Source: CAZFPT01 sp046541875
GTDB lineage: Bacteria > Planctomycetota > Phycisphaerae > SM23-33
Assembly: GCA_046541875.1 (NCBI GenBank)
Contig: JBKHCL010000049.1
Location: forward strand, 1-23,981
Direction: 5' to 3'
DNA length: 23,981 nucleotides
Of this stretch, positions 17,018 through 23,981 are shown one piece after another (the first letter of the stretch is position 1; every line of letters starts with the position of its first letter). The notes beneath the pieces were generated by a model that made no database searches, was not told where the DNA came from, and saw only the letters and a list, made by a program, of their open reading frames with translations. Made by a program: the position numbers and the translations under genes.

Positions 17018-18685
17018 TTACTCGGGTCGGGGTGCCTGAATGGGGCTTTCTGCCGCTGTCGATCGCAGGGTGGGAAACAGGATCACGTCGCGGATGCTCG
17101 TGGTGTCGGTCAGCAGCATCACCACCCGGTCGATGCCGATCCCCAGCCCGCCGGCCGGCGGCATGCCGTGACGCAACGCCGTGATGAAATCTTCGTCCAT
17201 CACGCGCATCGTCTCATTCTCTGCCTCGCCGGCCACCTGTCCCGAGAGGTTCTCCAACTGGATCGCCGGGTCGTTCAACTCCGTGTAGGCGTTGCCCAGT
17301 TCCATGTTGGCGACGAAGGCTTCGAATCGCAAGGCGATTTCGGGGTTATCCGGGTCGCGACGCGTCAGCGGGCACAGCTCGGCGGGATAGTTTTTCACGA
17401 ACGTCGGCTGAACCAGCGCCGGCTCGACCGTCTCCTCGAACACCTCATTGACCACGACGGCGTCGTCCTTGTTCGCCTCCTCGATGCCCAACTCCCGCGC
17501 CTTGGCGCGGACGGCGTCCATCTCGGCCATCGAGACCCCGGCGTGCTCTTTGAGCAGTTCGGCGTAGGTTTTTCGGGTCCAGGGCGTGGTGTAGTCGATC
17601 ACCGTCTCGCCGTAAGGCAGGGCGACTCGGCCGGCGTCGATCTGCTCGGCCGCCTGGTGATAGACCTTCGCTCGGGCCCGGCAGTGGTCGGCCTCCTCGC
17701 GTCGCGCCTGGGCGCGGGTGGGTTCGTCGGCTTCGTCGAGCTTGTCCGCCGCCTCATTCAGGCGGGTGGCTTCCTCTTCGAGACGGTCGGCCTCGCCGGC
17801 GACGTGGGGGGTGTACATCGCCGCTGCCGAGGAGACCAGTTCCTCGGTGATTTCCATCATCACGTTGTAGTCGGCGTACGCCTCGTACAGTTCCAGCAGC
17901 GTGAACTCGGGATTGTGGCTGGTGTCAATGCCCTCGTTGCGGAAGTTTCGGCTGAACTCGAAGACGCGCTCCATCCCGCCCACCAGCAGCCTCTTGAGGT
18001 ACAACTCCGGGCTGATTCGCATGTACAGCGTGGCGTCCAGGGCGTTGTGATGCGTGGTGAACGGCCTGGCCGCCGCACCGCCGTAAATCGGCTGGAGCAC
18101 CGGCGTTTCGACTTCCTGGTAGCCGCGATCGGTGAGCTTCCCGCGGATGTGGTTGATGATCTCGCTGCGCCGGCGGAACACGCCCAGCGATTGCGGATTC
18201 GTCATCAGGTCCAGGTATCGCTGGCGGTAGCGGGCCTCGACGTCCTGGAGGCCATGGTACTTCTCGGGCATGGGGTTGAGCGATTTGCTCAGCAGCGTGA
18301 GCGAATTCGCCCAGATGGTGATCTCGCCGGTGCGGGATTTCTGCAGGTCGCCACTGCACGCGATCAGGTCGCCCAGGTCCAGCAGCTTCGCCAACGCCCA
18401 GCCGGTCTCGTCCAGGGCGTTCTTGCGAAAAGCAACCTGCATCTGCCCGCTCTGGTCGCGGATGTGGGCGAACATCATCTTGCCCATATCGCGGATCAGC
18501 ACCAATCGGCCGGCCGCGTCGGCGGTCTGTCCGGGCGTGGACTTGCCCGGTTCGTCTTCGGTGTGGGCGGCGAGGATCTTCGCGATGGGCTGATTCGTTT
18601 CGTACCGCCCGCCATAGGGGTCGATCCCCAGCTCGCGGATCTTCTCCAACTTGGCCAGTCGGTCTGCCTGTACCTTTTCCAGCAT
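17018..18685 (-). CDS. lysS: Lysyl-tRNA synthetase, class II, with helical insertion
   Basis: This class II enzyme charges tRNA-Lys with lysine. The 555-residue product has the N-terminal OB-fold anticodon-binding domain (about 58-150), motif 2 VFEFSRNFRNEGIDTSHNP (241-259), the following EFTLLELYEAYADY, and motif 3 GLGIGIDRVVMLLT (513-526). Bacterial LysS is usually near 500 residues. The surplus is largely one Glu/Arg/Ala-rich segment at about 290-352, including DRLEEEATRLNEAADKLDEA, just after EITEELVSSAA, where ordinary LysS continues directly to the short strand here represented by LPYGETVIDY. The ATG at 18685 has GAGGTG 7 nt upstream. It leads the operon lysS-lolC-lolD-lpxD-lpxI. Confidence 0.96.
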   Translation of the reverse strand: MLEKVQADRLAKLEKIRELGIDPYGGRYETNQPIAKILAAHTEDEPGKSTPGQTADAAGRLVLIRDMGKMMFAHIRDQSGQMQVAFRKNALDETGWALAKLLDLGDLIACSGDLQKSRTGEITIWANSLTLLSKSLNPMPEKYHGLQDVEARYRQRYLDLMTNPQSLGVFRRRSEIINHIRGKLTDRGYQEVETPVLQPIYGGAAARPFTTHHNALDATLYMRISPELYLKRLLVGGMERVFEFSRNFRNEGIDTSHNPEFTLLELYEAYADYNVMMEITEELVSSAAAMYTPHVAGEADRLEEEATRLNEAADKLDEADEPTRAQARREEADHCRARAKVYHQAAEQIDAGRVALPYGETVIDYTTPWTRKTYAELLKEHAGVSMAEMDAVRAKARELGIEEANKDDAVVVNEVFEETVEPALVQPTFVKNYPAELCPLTRRDPDNPEIALRFEAFVANMELGNAYTELNDPAIQLENLSGQVAGEAENETMRVMDEDFITALRHGMPPAGGLGIGIDRVVMLLTDTTSIRDVILFPTLRSTAAESPIQAPRPE

Positions 18686-18715
18686 GGTCGTGCACCTCGG
18701 AAAGTCAAAGCGGGC

Positions 18716-18744
18716 ATGATCGGCGACCGGGGCCGATTAGTCAA
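18716..18744 (-). promoter_or_regulatory. Predicted promoter of the lysS-lol-lpx operon
   Basis: On the minus strand, TTGACT (18739-18744, 5 of 6) and GATCAT (18716-18721, 4 of 6) are exactly 17 bp apart. The predicted start near 18709 leaves a leader of about 24 nt before lysS, room for little besides the ribosome site. It is the best-matching promoter in the window. Confidence 0.5.
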
Positions 18745-18761
18745 GCGCGGGAGAGAGGGCG

Positions 18762-18780
18762 GCGGGCCCTACGGCTTGCA
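18762..18780 (-). repeat. Partial copy of the dispersed repeat at a gene end
   Basis: Read on the minus strand, this sequence closely matches the region around 77-95 that includes the left dispersed repeat, with the core CCGTAGGGCCCGC identical. It supplies the TAG stop codon and last codons of the adjacent LamG gene. It lacks the hairpin partner GTTGCGGGC, so it is a fragment or a coincidental short match. Confidence 0.35.
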
Positions 18781-20418
18781 GGCGCGATACGTCTGCAGCA
18801 CCTCGTTTTCGGAGAGGGCATCGTCATAGAGGATGAGATCGTCGATCGTCCCCGAGAAGTACTCTCTGTTGCTCTGGTGGTCGTAGCCCATTGTCAGCGG
18901 ACGGCAGATGACTCTCTTGGCTGCCCCGCTGCCCCTGCCAACCAGCTTGCCGTCGACGTAGAAGGCATACTTCCCCTCCTTGCAGGCAAACACCACGTGA
19001 TGCCACGTTCCGTCGTTGACGGCCTTCGTGGCCGAAGCCTTGATCCCGTAACTGCCGGAGTAGTTCCAGAAGTGCGGTTTCCCGTCTTCGTCGATTCCGA
19101 ACATGAATTCGCCGGACTTGGGGCCCGATCTGTAGGCCCTGGCGTACGGGCTGCGCTGGGCGATGATCCATCCGCCTGCTTGCTTGGTGCGCACCCAGCA
19201 GGCGATGGTCAATTCGGTTGTTTTGTTCAGGGGCCCGGCGGGGGGCTTGAACGTGGCGAAGGTTGACTTGCCGTCAAACTGAAGCGCCCGTCCGAGCACG
19301 CCGTCGACCAGTTTGCCGTTGTTGACAATAGCGATTGCGCCCTTCCCGGACCGGTCTTTCACGGCGACCATATTGGCCTTGGTGACGGTCGAAGCGGGCT
19401 CGAAGGTGAGCAAGAGCTTCGCCCCGCCGGGCACGGGGCCTCGGAAGTACGGCAGGGCGTTGCGACGGGCGTTGAGGGCCTTTCCCAGACGCAGCTCGAT
19501 CTTGCCCTTAAGCAGGCCGCTGGCCTGTGGGCGTGCCTTCTGGTAGTAGTGCATCGCCCTGCCCAGCAAGGCGGCCTTTTCGATATCGCTTGTGGCGTCC
19601 ATGCCTTCCTTGTACCAGGCGTCGGCCAGGTCGGCCTGCTCCTTGACGCTGGTTGGGCTGGTCAGGTCGGCGCGGGCCAGGCCTGCCAGGTTGGCCTCCG
19701 AGCCTTTGACGAGGTGGGGCAGTCCCTTTTTCCAGTCGTCCCGCAGGAAGCAGAGGTACTCCCCCACTGCCTGGTGCGCCGTGACGTCATTCGGTGAGTT
19801 ATTCAGGATTTGGCGGGACCGCTGGGCCTTGTTGGTCAGAATCGTGTAGGGGGCGGTGATCTTCTTGAGGGCCTTGGCTTGGCTGATGAGTCCCTTGTGT
19901 CTGGCTCCTCGGGCGGCTGCGTAAAACTTGTCCATCGCGTCGTCAGCCAGCGAGAACTCCTGCTGTCTCAGGGCTCTCACCGCCAGGTTGCAGAACCCCT
20001 CGGCGATCTCCTCGAACTGCTCGGGATGCTCTGCCGATTTCCACAGCCTGGTCAGCAGCTTGTGTTCCTTGGTCAGACCGGAGACGCGATATCGGTCCGT
20101 GATGGTCCCGATCACCTCCAGGGCTCGAAGGGGTTTGTCGCTGGCGAGCATGAGCTCATAGGCCTGCTTGAGACAGGTGTAGCGCATGGCTTCTGAGATC
20201 GAGTCGTCCTCGGCCTGCTTGATAAGCAACTCAGCCAGTTGCCGGCGTCCTTTGGCGTCGGCGTTCCCTATCTCCTCGCCGTACACGTCACGAATGGAGG
20301 CCATCGCCTTGGCCTGCTTATCGCTGGAGGGAACGGCTTTGCGTTTGTCCTCGCCTCGCGCCGGGCTGGGTGGCAGGACCGCCAGCCACAGCAGAATGAC
20401 CGGAAGCAACCTTTTCAT
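18769..20418 (-). CDS. Secreted helical-repeat and LamG-domain protein
   Basis: This 549-residue exported protein has a signal peptide (MKRLLPVILLWLAVLPPSPARG), an alpha-helical N-terminal half (about 30-325) and a LamG/concanavalin-like domain (about 335-548). The helical half opens with SIRDVYGEEIGNADAKGRRQ and continues as TPR-like hairpins. I recall this type of helical module preceding various extracytoplasmic domains in Planctomycetota. LamG landmarks are LQFDGKSTFATF, TELTIACWVRTK, DGTWHHVVFACKEGKYAFYV and FSGTIDDLILYDDALSENEV; the domain usually binds glycans or other proteins. The ATG at 20418 begins the signal peptide; the ribosome site (AAGAG) is weak. Upstream in-frame codons lack coding character. 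It ends 83 nt before lysS in the same direction. The ligand is unknown. Confidence 0.87.
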   Translation of the reverse strand: MKRLLPVILLWLAVLPPSPARGEDKRKAVPSSDKQAKAMASIRDVYGEEIGNADAKGRRQLAELLIKQAEDDSISEAMRYTCLKQAYELMLASDKPLRALEVIGTITDRYRVSGLTKEHKLLTRLWKSAEHPEQFEEIAEGFCNLAVRALRQQEFSLADDAMDKFYAAARGARHKGLISQAKALKKITAPYTILTNKAQRSRQILNNSPNDVTAHQAVGEYLCFLRDDWKKGLPHLVKGSEANLAGLARADLTSPTSVKEQADLADAWYKEGMDATSDIEKAALLGRAMHYYQKARPQASGLLKGKIELRLGKALNARRNALPYFRGPVPGGAKLLLTFEPASTVTKANMVAVKDRSGKGAIAIVNNGKLVDGVLGRALQFDGKSTFATFKPPAGPLNKTTELTIACWVRTKQAGGWIIAQRSPYARAYRSGPKSGEFMFGIDEDGKPHFWNYSGSYGIKASATKAVNDGTWHHVVFACKEGKYAFYVDGKLVGRGSGAAKRVICRPLTMGYDHQSNREYFSGTIDDLILYDDALSENEVLQTYRACKP

Positions 20419-20476
20419 GTGAATCGCTCTTTTAGCTTGTGAGTACTGTCCCTGTTCAGACGACCCCGTCGAGCTC

Positions 20477-20505
20477 ATTATTGTAGACCATCGGCGATTT
20501 CGCAA
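20477..20505 (-). promoter_or_regulatory. Predicted promoter of the LamG protein gene
   Basis: On the minus strand, TTGCGA (20500-20505, 4 of 6) and AATAAT (20477-20482, 5 of 6) are 17 bp apart. The expected start near 20470 leaves a leader of about 52 nt. The rest of the 218-bp divergent gap shows no clear plus-strand promoter; TTGACG at 20578-20583 has no good -10 at the right distance. Confidence 0.45.
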
Positions 20506-20636
20506 GCGGATTCTCCTCGCCGGTCCGAGGGTGGAAAGCGGTTGCAAACCGGACCGTCGCGGCGTAGACTCCGCCGGTTGACGCACGTGGGTGTATCCGC
20601 GAGAAGCGCATCGAGGTCCCAGCCGGTGGCGATGCC

Positions 20637-20909
20637 GTGAACACCGAACGACAATCGGCCGACGCCGAGGCAATCGAACATGCGGTGGCGACACTCAGCC
20701 GCGAAGAACGCATGCTCGTGGTCGTCTGCCGCGAACTGTACGACCGCGACTGGGACGAGATGATCGTCGACATGCAGGCACGCCTCAGCGGAAAGCCTTA
20801 TATATTCAAACTGGCGACCCGTATCGAGGATGACCTGCTGCGGATCCAGCGCCTTCGGCAGTTGGAGAAAGAGCTGGGAACCGAGCTCGCCGACCACGTG
20901 GCGTCGTGA
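20637..20909 (+). CDS. Small protein of unknown function (90 residues)
   Basis: This ORF begins with GTG and has codon use matching the surrounding genes. The predicted product is soluble, acidic and almost entirely helical: AEAIEHAVATLSREERMLVVVC, then RELYDRDWDEMIVDMQARL, then a charged C-terminal helix with heptad-like leucines, DDLLRIQRLRQLEKELGTEL. The phrase LSREERMLVVVCRELYDRDWDEM faintly recalls the start of a sigma region 4 or other helix-turn-helix, but no second recognition helix is convincing. The ribosome site is poor, and an ATG at codon 26 would give only the second half. It is 84 nt upstream of the lipoprotein gene in the same direction. I do not recognise the family. Confidence 0.6.
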   Translation: MNTERQSADAEAIEHAVATLSREERMLVVVCRELYDRDWDEMIVDMQARLSGKPYIFKLATRIEDDLLRIQRLRQLEKELGTELADHVAS

Positions 20910-20993
20910 CGGTCGGCCGGGTCGTGTCTGGCTGGTGCGTCATTCCCTGTCGGGACCACAACGGGCCCGACGCAGTGCGTGAGGAGTAGTCAC

Positions 20994-22199
20994 ATGCGTA
21001 AAACGATTGGCTTGGCGATGATGGTCGGTCTGGTGTTGGTCGCCGCGGGCTGCGGCAGCGAGAAGGTCGCCGTCACGGAGGAAACGGTCCTGGCCGGGGT
21101 GGACCTGAAATACCACTGGACGCTGGACCTGCAGATCGCCGCCGACGGGGTGACGCTGGAGCGGATCTGGCAGATGGACGGCGAGGTCTACTGCCTCACC
21201 TCCGACAGCGAGCTGTTCTGTGTGGATGCCGAAATCGGCCACATCCGCTGGTCGATCGCCCTTCCGGACGAGGAAGCCAACGTCTTTCAGCCCAGCCATT
21301 ACGATGGCATGTTGATGACCGAAGAGCCTCTCTCCCTCGAGCAGATCCAGAATCCCGTGCGGATCGGTCAGCTCAAGCCCTTCGACGCCGTGCTGGTCAA
21401 TACGCTCTCGCGGCTGTTGGTGATCGACCGCGACAGCACCGGGACCCCCAAGGTCTATCGCAACATCGAATTGGATTTCGCCGCCAATACCGGTGCGACC
21501 ACCGACGGTGAAAGCGCGTTCATCGGCTCGACCGACGGGTTCTGCCAGGCCGTGCTGCTGGGGGCGGCCGTGCCGCGATGGGATCTCGACCTTCGCACAC
21601 AGGTCAAGGCCCGCCCCGAGGCCCACGACCGCCTGATCTACGTCGCGGGCACCGCTCGGGCGAACAACACCTTTTACTGTCTCCGCTCGGGCGACGAGTA
21701 TGAGGTCATGTGGCGCCAGCAGTTGCCCGGGCCGGTGGCGGCGAATTTCCATGTCGATTCGCGGGGCTGCTTCGTGCCCTGCAAACGGAACGTACTCAAG
21801 GCGTTCGACGTCGTCAGCGGCGATGCGCTCTGGCCGACCGTCTCGATGGAAGGGCTGCTCACCACGCCGGTGCAGGTCTCGTCCAACTCGGTGTTCCAGT
21901 ACGCCGATTACGACAAGTTCTACGCCATCAACATCATTGACGGCTCGGTGCGATGGACCATGCCCGAAGCGCGAATGGTGCTGGCGGTGATCGACGGGAA
22001 GGTTTACCTCCGCGACGCGTCGGACAATCTCCGCATCGTCAACGAGGTGATGGGCTCCCAGGAGGGAACGCTCCCGCTGGCCGGGTTCGACTTCTTCGTG
22101 CCCAACACCGAAACGCCGGCGATATTCACTGCCACGCGCGACGGGCGGCTGTTCTGCATCAGCCCGACCGACCAGGCGTCGGTCGTCGCCGCGGAGTAG
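20994..22199 (+). CDS. PQQ-like beta-propeller lipoprotein
   Basis: This 401-residue lipoprotein starts at ATG 20994, 7 nt after GAGGAG. An ATG five codons earlier would place that ribosome site inside the gene. The signal sequence MRKTIGLAMMVGLVLVAAGC gives a lipobox with C20 as the lipidated residue. The remainder is a string of beta-propeller blades of the PQQ/BamB type: GEVYCLTSDSELFCVDAEIG then IRWSIAL, KRNVLKAFDVVSGDALWP, DKFYAINIIDGSVRWTMPE, GKVYLRDASDNLRIV, and the last RDGRLFCIS. Such propellers either bind cofactor in dehydrogenases or act as protein-interaction platforms. No quinoprotein catalytic residues are evident, so a BamB-like or structural role is more likely (inference). 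It lies 52 nt upstream of purH, same strand. Confidence 0.85.
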   Translation: MRKTIGLAMMVGLVLVAAGCGSEKVAVTEETVLAGVDLKYHWTLDLQIAADGVTLERIWQMDGEVYCLTSDSELFCVDAEIGHIRWSIALPDEEANVFQPSHYDGMLMTEEPLSLEQIQNPVRIGQLKPFDAVLVNTLSRLLVIDRDSTGTPKVYRNIELDFAANTGATTDGESAFIGSTDGFCQAVLLGAAVPRWDLDLRTQVKARPEAHDRLIYVAGTARANNTFYCLRSGDEYEVMWRQQLPGPVAANFHVDSRGCFVPCKRNVLKAFDVVSGDALWPTVSMEGLLTTPVQVSSNSVFQYADYDKFYAINIIDGSVRWTMPEARMVLAVIDGKVYLRDASDNLRIVNEVMGSQEGTLPLAGFDFFVPNTETPAIFTATRDGRLFCISPTDQASVVAAE

Positions 22200-22251
22200 A
22201 GCTTCGCCGCGTCAGAGCCGATCCACAAACCGGGAAGGACAGCAGGACCAC

Positions 22252-23898
22252 ATGGAAGGCGTGAAGATTCGTCGGGCGCTGTTGAGCGTGTACGACAAGA
22301 CGGGCATCGAGACGTTCGCCCGCGCCCTGACCGAGATGGGCGTGGAGATTCTCTCCTCCGGCGGGACCGCCCGGGCGATCCAGGCCGCCGGTATCGAGGT
22401 GCGCGATGTCCGCGAGTGGACCGGCTTTCCGGAAATGCTCGGACATCGCGTGGTCACGCTGCATCCGAAGGTGCATGGGGGCATCCTCGCCCTGCGCGAC
22501 GACCCCGACCACCAGGCCGACATCGAAACCTATGGCCTCGAGCCGATCGACCTGGTGTGCGTGGGGATTTACCCCTTCCGCGAGGCCATCGCCCAGCCCG
22601 GCTGTACGCCCGAAGAGGCGATCGAGATGATCGACATCGGCGGGCCGACCATGATCCGCGCCGCCGCCAAGAACCACCGATACGTCACCGTGGTGACCGA
22701 TACGCACCAGTATGGCCCGGTGCTCGACGAGATGCGCGCCAACGACGGACGCGTCTCCGATCAGCTGCGAGGCAAGCTCGCCCGCCAGGCGTTCGCCCTG
22801 ACCTGCCGCTACGATACCGCCATCACCAACTACCTCGGGTCCCTCGAAGAGCCCGACGGGCTGCCCGATCAGCTCACGCTGAGCTACCGCAAGCAGGCCG
22901 ACCTGCGATACGGCGAGAACCCCCACCAGCAGGGGGCGTTCTACACCAACGAAACCCCCGGCGGTGACGAAGCCTGTGTGGGCAGTTCTCTGCTGCTGGG
23001 CGGGCGCGAGATTTCCTACAACAACTATTACGACGCCAACGGCGCGCTGGAGCTGGTCAAGGATCTCGACGCCGCCTTCGGCCGACCGGCCGTGGCGATC
23101 ATCAAGCACGCCAACCCCGCCGGCTGCGCGATTGACGACGACCTGGTGGAGGCCTACCGCAAAGCCTACTTCGGCGAGGTCAACGCGGCGATGGGGGGCA
23201 TCGTGGCGACCAACCGCAAGGTCACCGTCGAACTGGCCACCGCCATCACCGAGACCTACCAGCGCTGGGGCAAGGCTCGCGGCGCGGGCGGGTTCTACGC
23301 GGAAATCATCATCGCCCCCGGCTTCGAGGAGGGCGCCATCGAGGTCATCCGCGCCCGGAAGGGCTGGGGCCCGCGGGTGCGCCTGCTGGACACCGGCGAA
23401 TGGATCGGCCAAACCAACCGCGAAAAGGCGCTGAAGTACGTCGTGGGAGGCCTGCTCGTGCAGGACCGCGACCTGCTGGGTCTCAACGAGGATGACTGGG
23501 AAACCGTCACGAAAATCGCCCCCGCCGCCGACCAACTGGACGACCTGCGATTTGCCTGGATCGTCTGCAAGCACGTCAAGAGCAACGCCATCGTGCTCGG
23601 GCGGGACCTGACGCTGCTGGGCGTCGGAGCGGGGCAGCAGTCCCGCGTGAACTCCGCGCACCTGGCGGTGCAACTGGCCAAGGCGTACGGCGGCGGGACG
23701 GACGTGGACACCAGCGGGTCGGTGCTCGCCAGCGACGCGTTTTTCCCGTTCCCCGACAGCCTCGACTGGGCAGTGCAGGCCGGCGCGTCGGCCGTCATCG
23801 AACCCGGCGGGTCCAAAAAAGACGACGACGTCATCGCCCGCGCCGACCAACTCGATCTGGCGATGATCTTCACCCACGCAAGACACTTCAACCACTGA
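22252..23898 (+). CDS. purH: Bifunctional AICAR transformylase / IMP cyclohydrolase (PurH)
   Basis: PurH performs the last two steps of IMP synthesis: formyl transfer from 10-formyltetrahydrofolate to AICAR, then ring closure. The 548-residue protein has the N-terminal MGS-like cyclohydrolase domain (about 5-195), with LLSVYDKTGIE, ILSSGGTA and HPKVHGGILA. The transformylase domain follows, with RYGENPHQQGAFY (219-231), the catalytic K285-H286 in KHANPAG, MGGIVATNRKV, and the end motif QLDLAMIFTHARHFNH. Most homologues read KH-x-NPCG; here the Cys is shifted by two positions (NPAGC). The length is slightly above the common 510-530 residues. AGGA lies 4 nt before the ATG, with a stronger GGGAAGG further upstream. 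No other purine genes are adjacent. Confidence 0.97.
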   Translation: MEGVKIRRALLSVYDKTGIETFARALTEMGVEILSSGGTARAIQAAGIEVRDVREWTGFPEMLGHRVVTLHPKVHGGILALRDDPDHQADIETYGLEPIDLVCVGIYPFREAIAQPGCTPEEAIEMIDIGGPTMIRAAAKNHRYVTVVTDTHQYGPVLDEMRANDGRVSDQLRGKLARQAFALTCRYDTAITNYLGSLEEPDGLPDQLTLSYRKQADLRYGENPHQQGAFYTNETPGGDEACVGSSLLLGGREISYNNYYDANGALELVKDLDAAFGRPAVAIIKHANPAGCAIDDDLVEAYRKAYFGEVNAAMGGIVATNRKVTVELATAITETYQRWGKARGAGGFYAEIIIAPGFEEGAIEVIRARKGWGPRVRLLDTGEWIGQTNREKALKYVVGGLLVQDRDLLGLNEDDWETVTKIAPAADQLDDLRFAWIVCKHVKSNAIVLGRDLTLLGVGAGQQSRVNSAHLAVQLAKAYGGGTDVDTSGSVLASDAFFPFPDSLDWAVQAGASAVIEPGGSKKDDDVIARADQLDLAMIFTHARHFNH

Positions 23899-23905
23899 CC
23901 GACCC

Positions 23906-23924
23906 GCCCCGTGCCTTTCGGGGC
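23906..23924 (+). terminator. Hairpin after purH
   Basis: A perfect 6-bp GCCCCG/CGGGGC stem with a 7-nt loop lies 7 nt beyond the purH stop. No T-run follows, so it may be a factor-assisted terminator or merely an RNA-end structure. Confidence 0.35.
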
Positions 23925-23952
23925 AGCCACACCTGCTCCTGCAGGCAGAGTC

Positions 23953-23981
23953 GTAGGGCCCGCAACTCGTTGCGGGCGGAA
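23953..23981. repeat. 29-bp dispersed repeat, right copy
   Basis: This copy matches 86-114 at 28 of 29 positions in direct orientation and again contains a perfect 9-bp GCCCGCAAC/GTTGCGGGC hairpin. It lies in the noncoding sequence after purH and reaches the window's last base, so it may continue beyond it. Confidence 0.75.

Noticed and set aside
16244..18829. 861-codon plus-strand ORF across lolC and lysS
   Set aside because: It is antisense to two well-supported genes and crosses their boundary, so it is a composition artefact.
20419..20694. N-terminal extension of the LamG protein
   Set aside because: The extension would bury the signal peptide 92 residues in, and it overlaps the divergent promoter region.
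22159..23895. 578-codon minus-strand ORF opposite purH
   Set aside because: Antisense shadow of a strongly conserved enzyme gene.

Overview
The window is ordinary-looking, high-GC bacterial chromosome, densely coded, with no phage, plasmid, transposase, CRISPR, rRNA or tRNA signal that I could see. The gene content points to a diderm of the Planctomycetota, probably the Phycisphaerae side (inference). The reasons are secreted HEAT-repeat and LamG-type proteins, a lipoprotein beta-propeller, a lone MoxR ATPase, lipid A genes using LpxI, and frequent TTG/GTG starts behind good Shine-Dalgarno (SD) sites. No marker gene in the window fixes the taxonomy.

Layout. Positions 1-155 hold a cluster of hairpins and repeat units. 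Positions 156-2279 (minus) are an iron-sulfur cluster operon: an Rrf2/IscR-type regulator, then cysteine desulfurase, then a NifU/IscU scaffold. It has a plausible promoter with a palindromic operator and a possible 19-codon leader ORF upstream. Positions 2690-6042 (plus) are a secreted single-Cache lipoprotein whose stop overlaps the start of a large hybrid histidine kinase. Positions 6055-8028 are a sugar-isomerase-like TIM barrel and a D-2-hydroxyacid dehydrogenase, divergently transcribed. Positions 8069-11965 (minus) are queA, moxR and a secreted HEAT-repeat protein. Positions 11966-12287 are a noncoding gap with two DnaA-box-like sequences in tandem, followed by a 73-residue ORF.

Positions 12516-18685 (minus) are the most coherent block: lysS, lolC-type permease, lolD, lpxD, lpxI. 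The genes are tightly spaced or overlapping behind one good promoter. The block joins lysyl-tRNA synthesis to lipoprotein export and lipid A synthesis, which implies an outer membrane. The permease and LysS both carry charged helical insertions not usual for their families. Positions 18769-20418 (minus) encode a secreted helical-repeat plus LamG protein. Positions 20637-23898 (plus) are a 90-residue unknown protein, a PQQ-type beta-propeller lipoprotein, and purH. A near-identical copy of a repeat from the left end closes the window at 23953-23981.

I found no clear previously undescribed system. The best leads are the Cache lipoprotein/kinase pair, the insertion-bearing lysS-lolC pair inside a shortened outer-membrane gene cluster, the cysteine-rich tail on the desulfurase, and the small regulatory structures upstream of the Fe-S operon.
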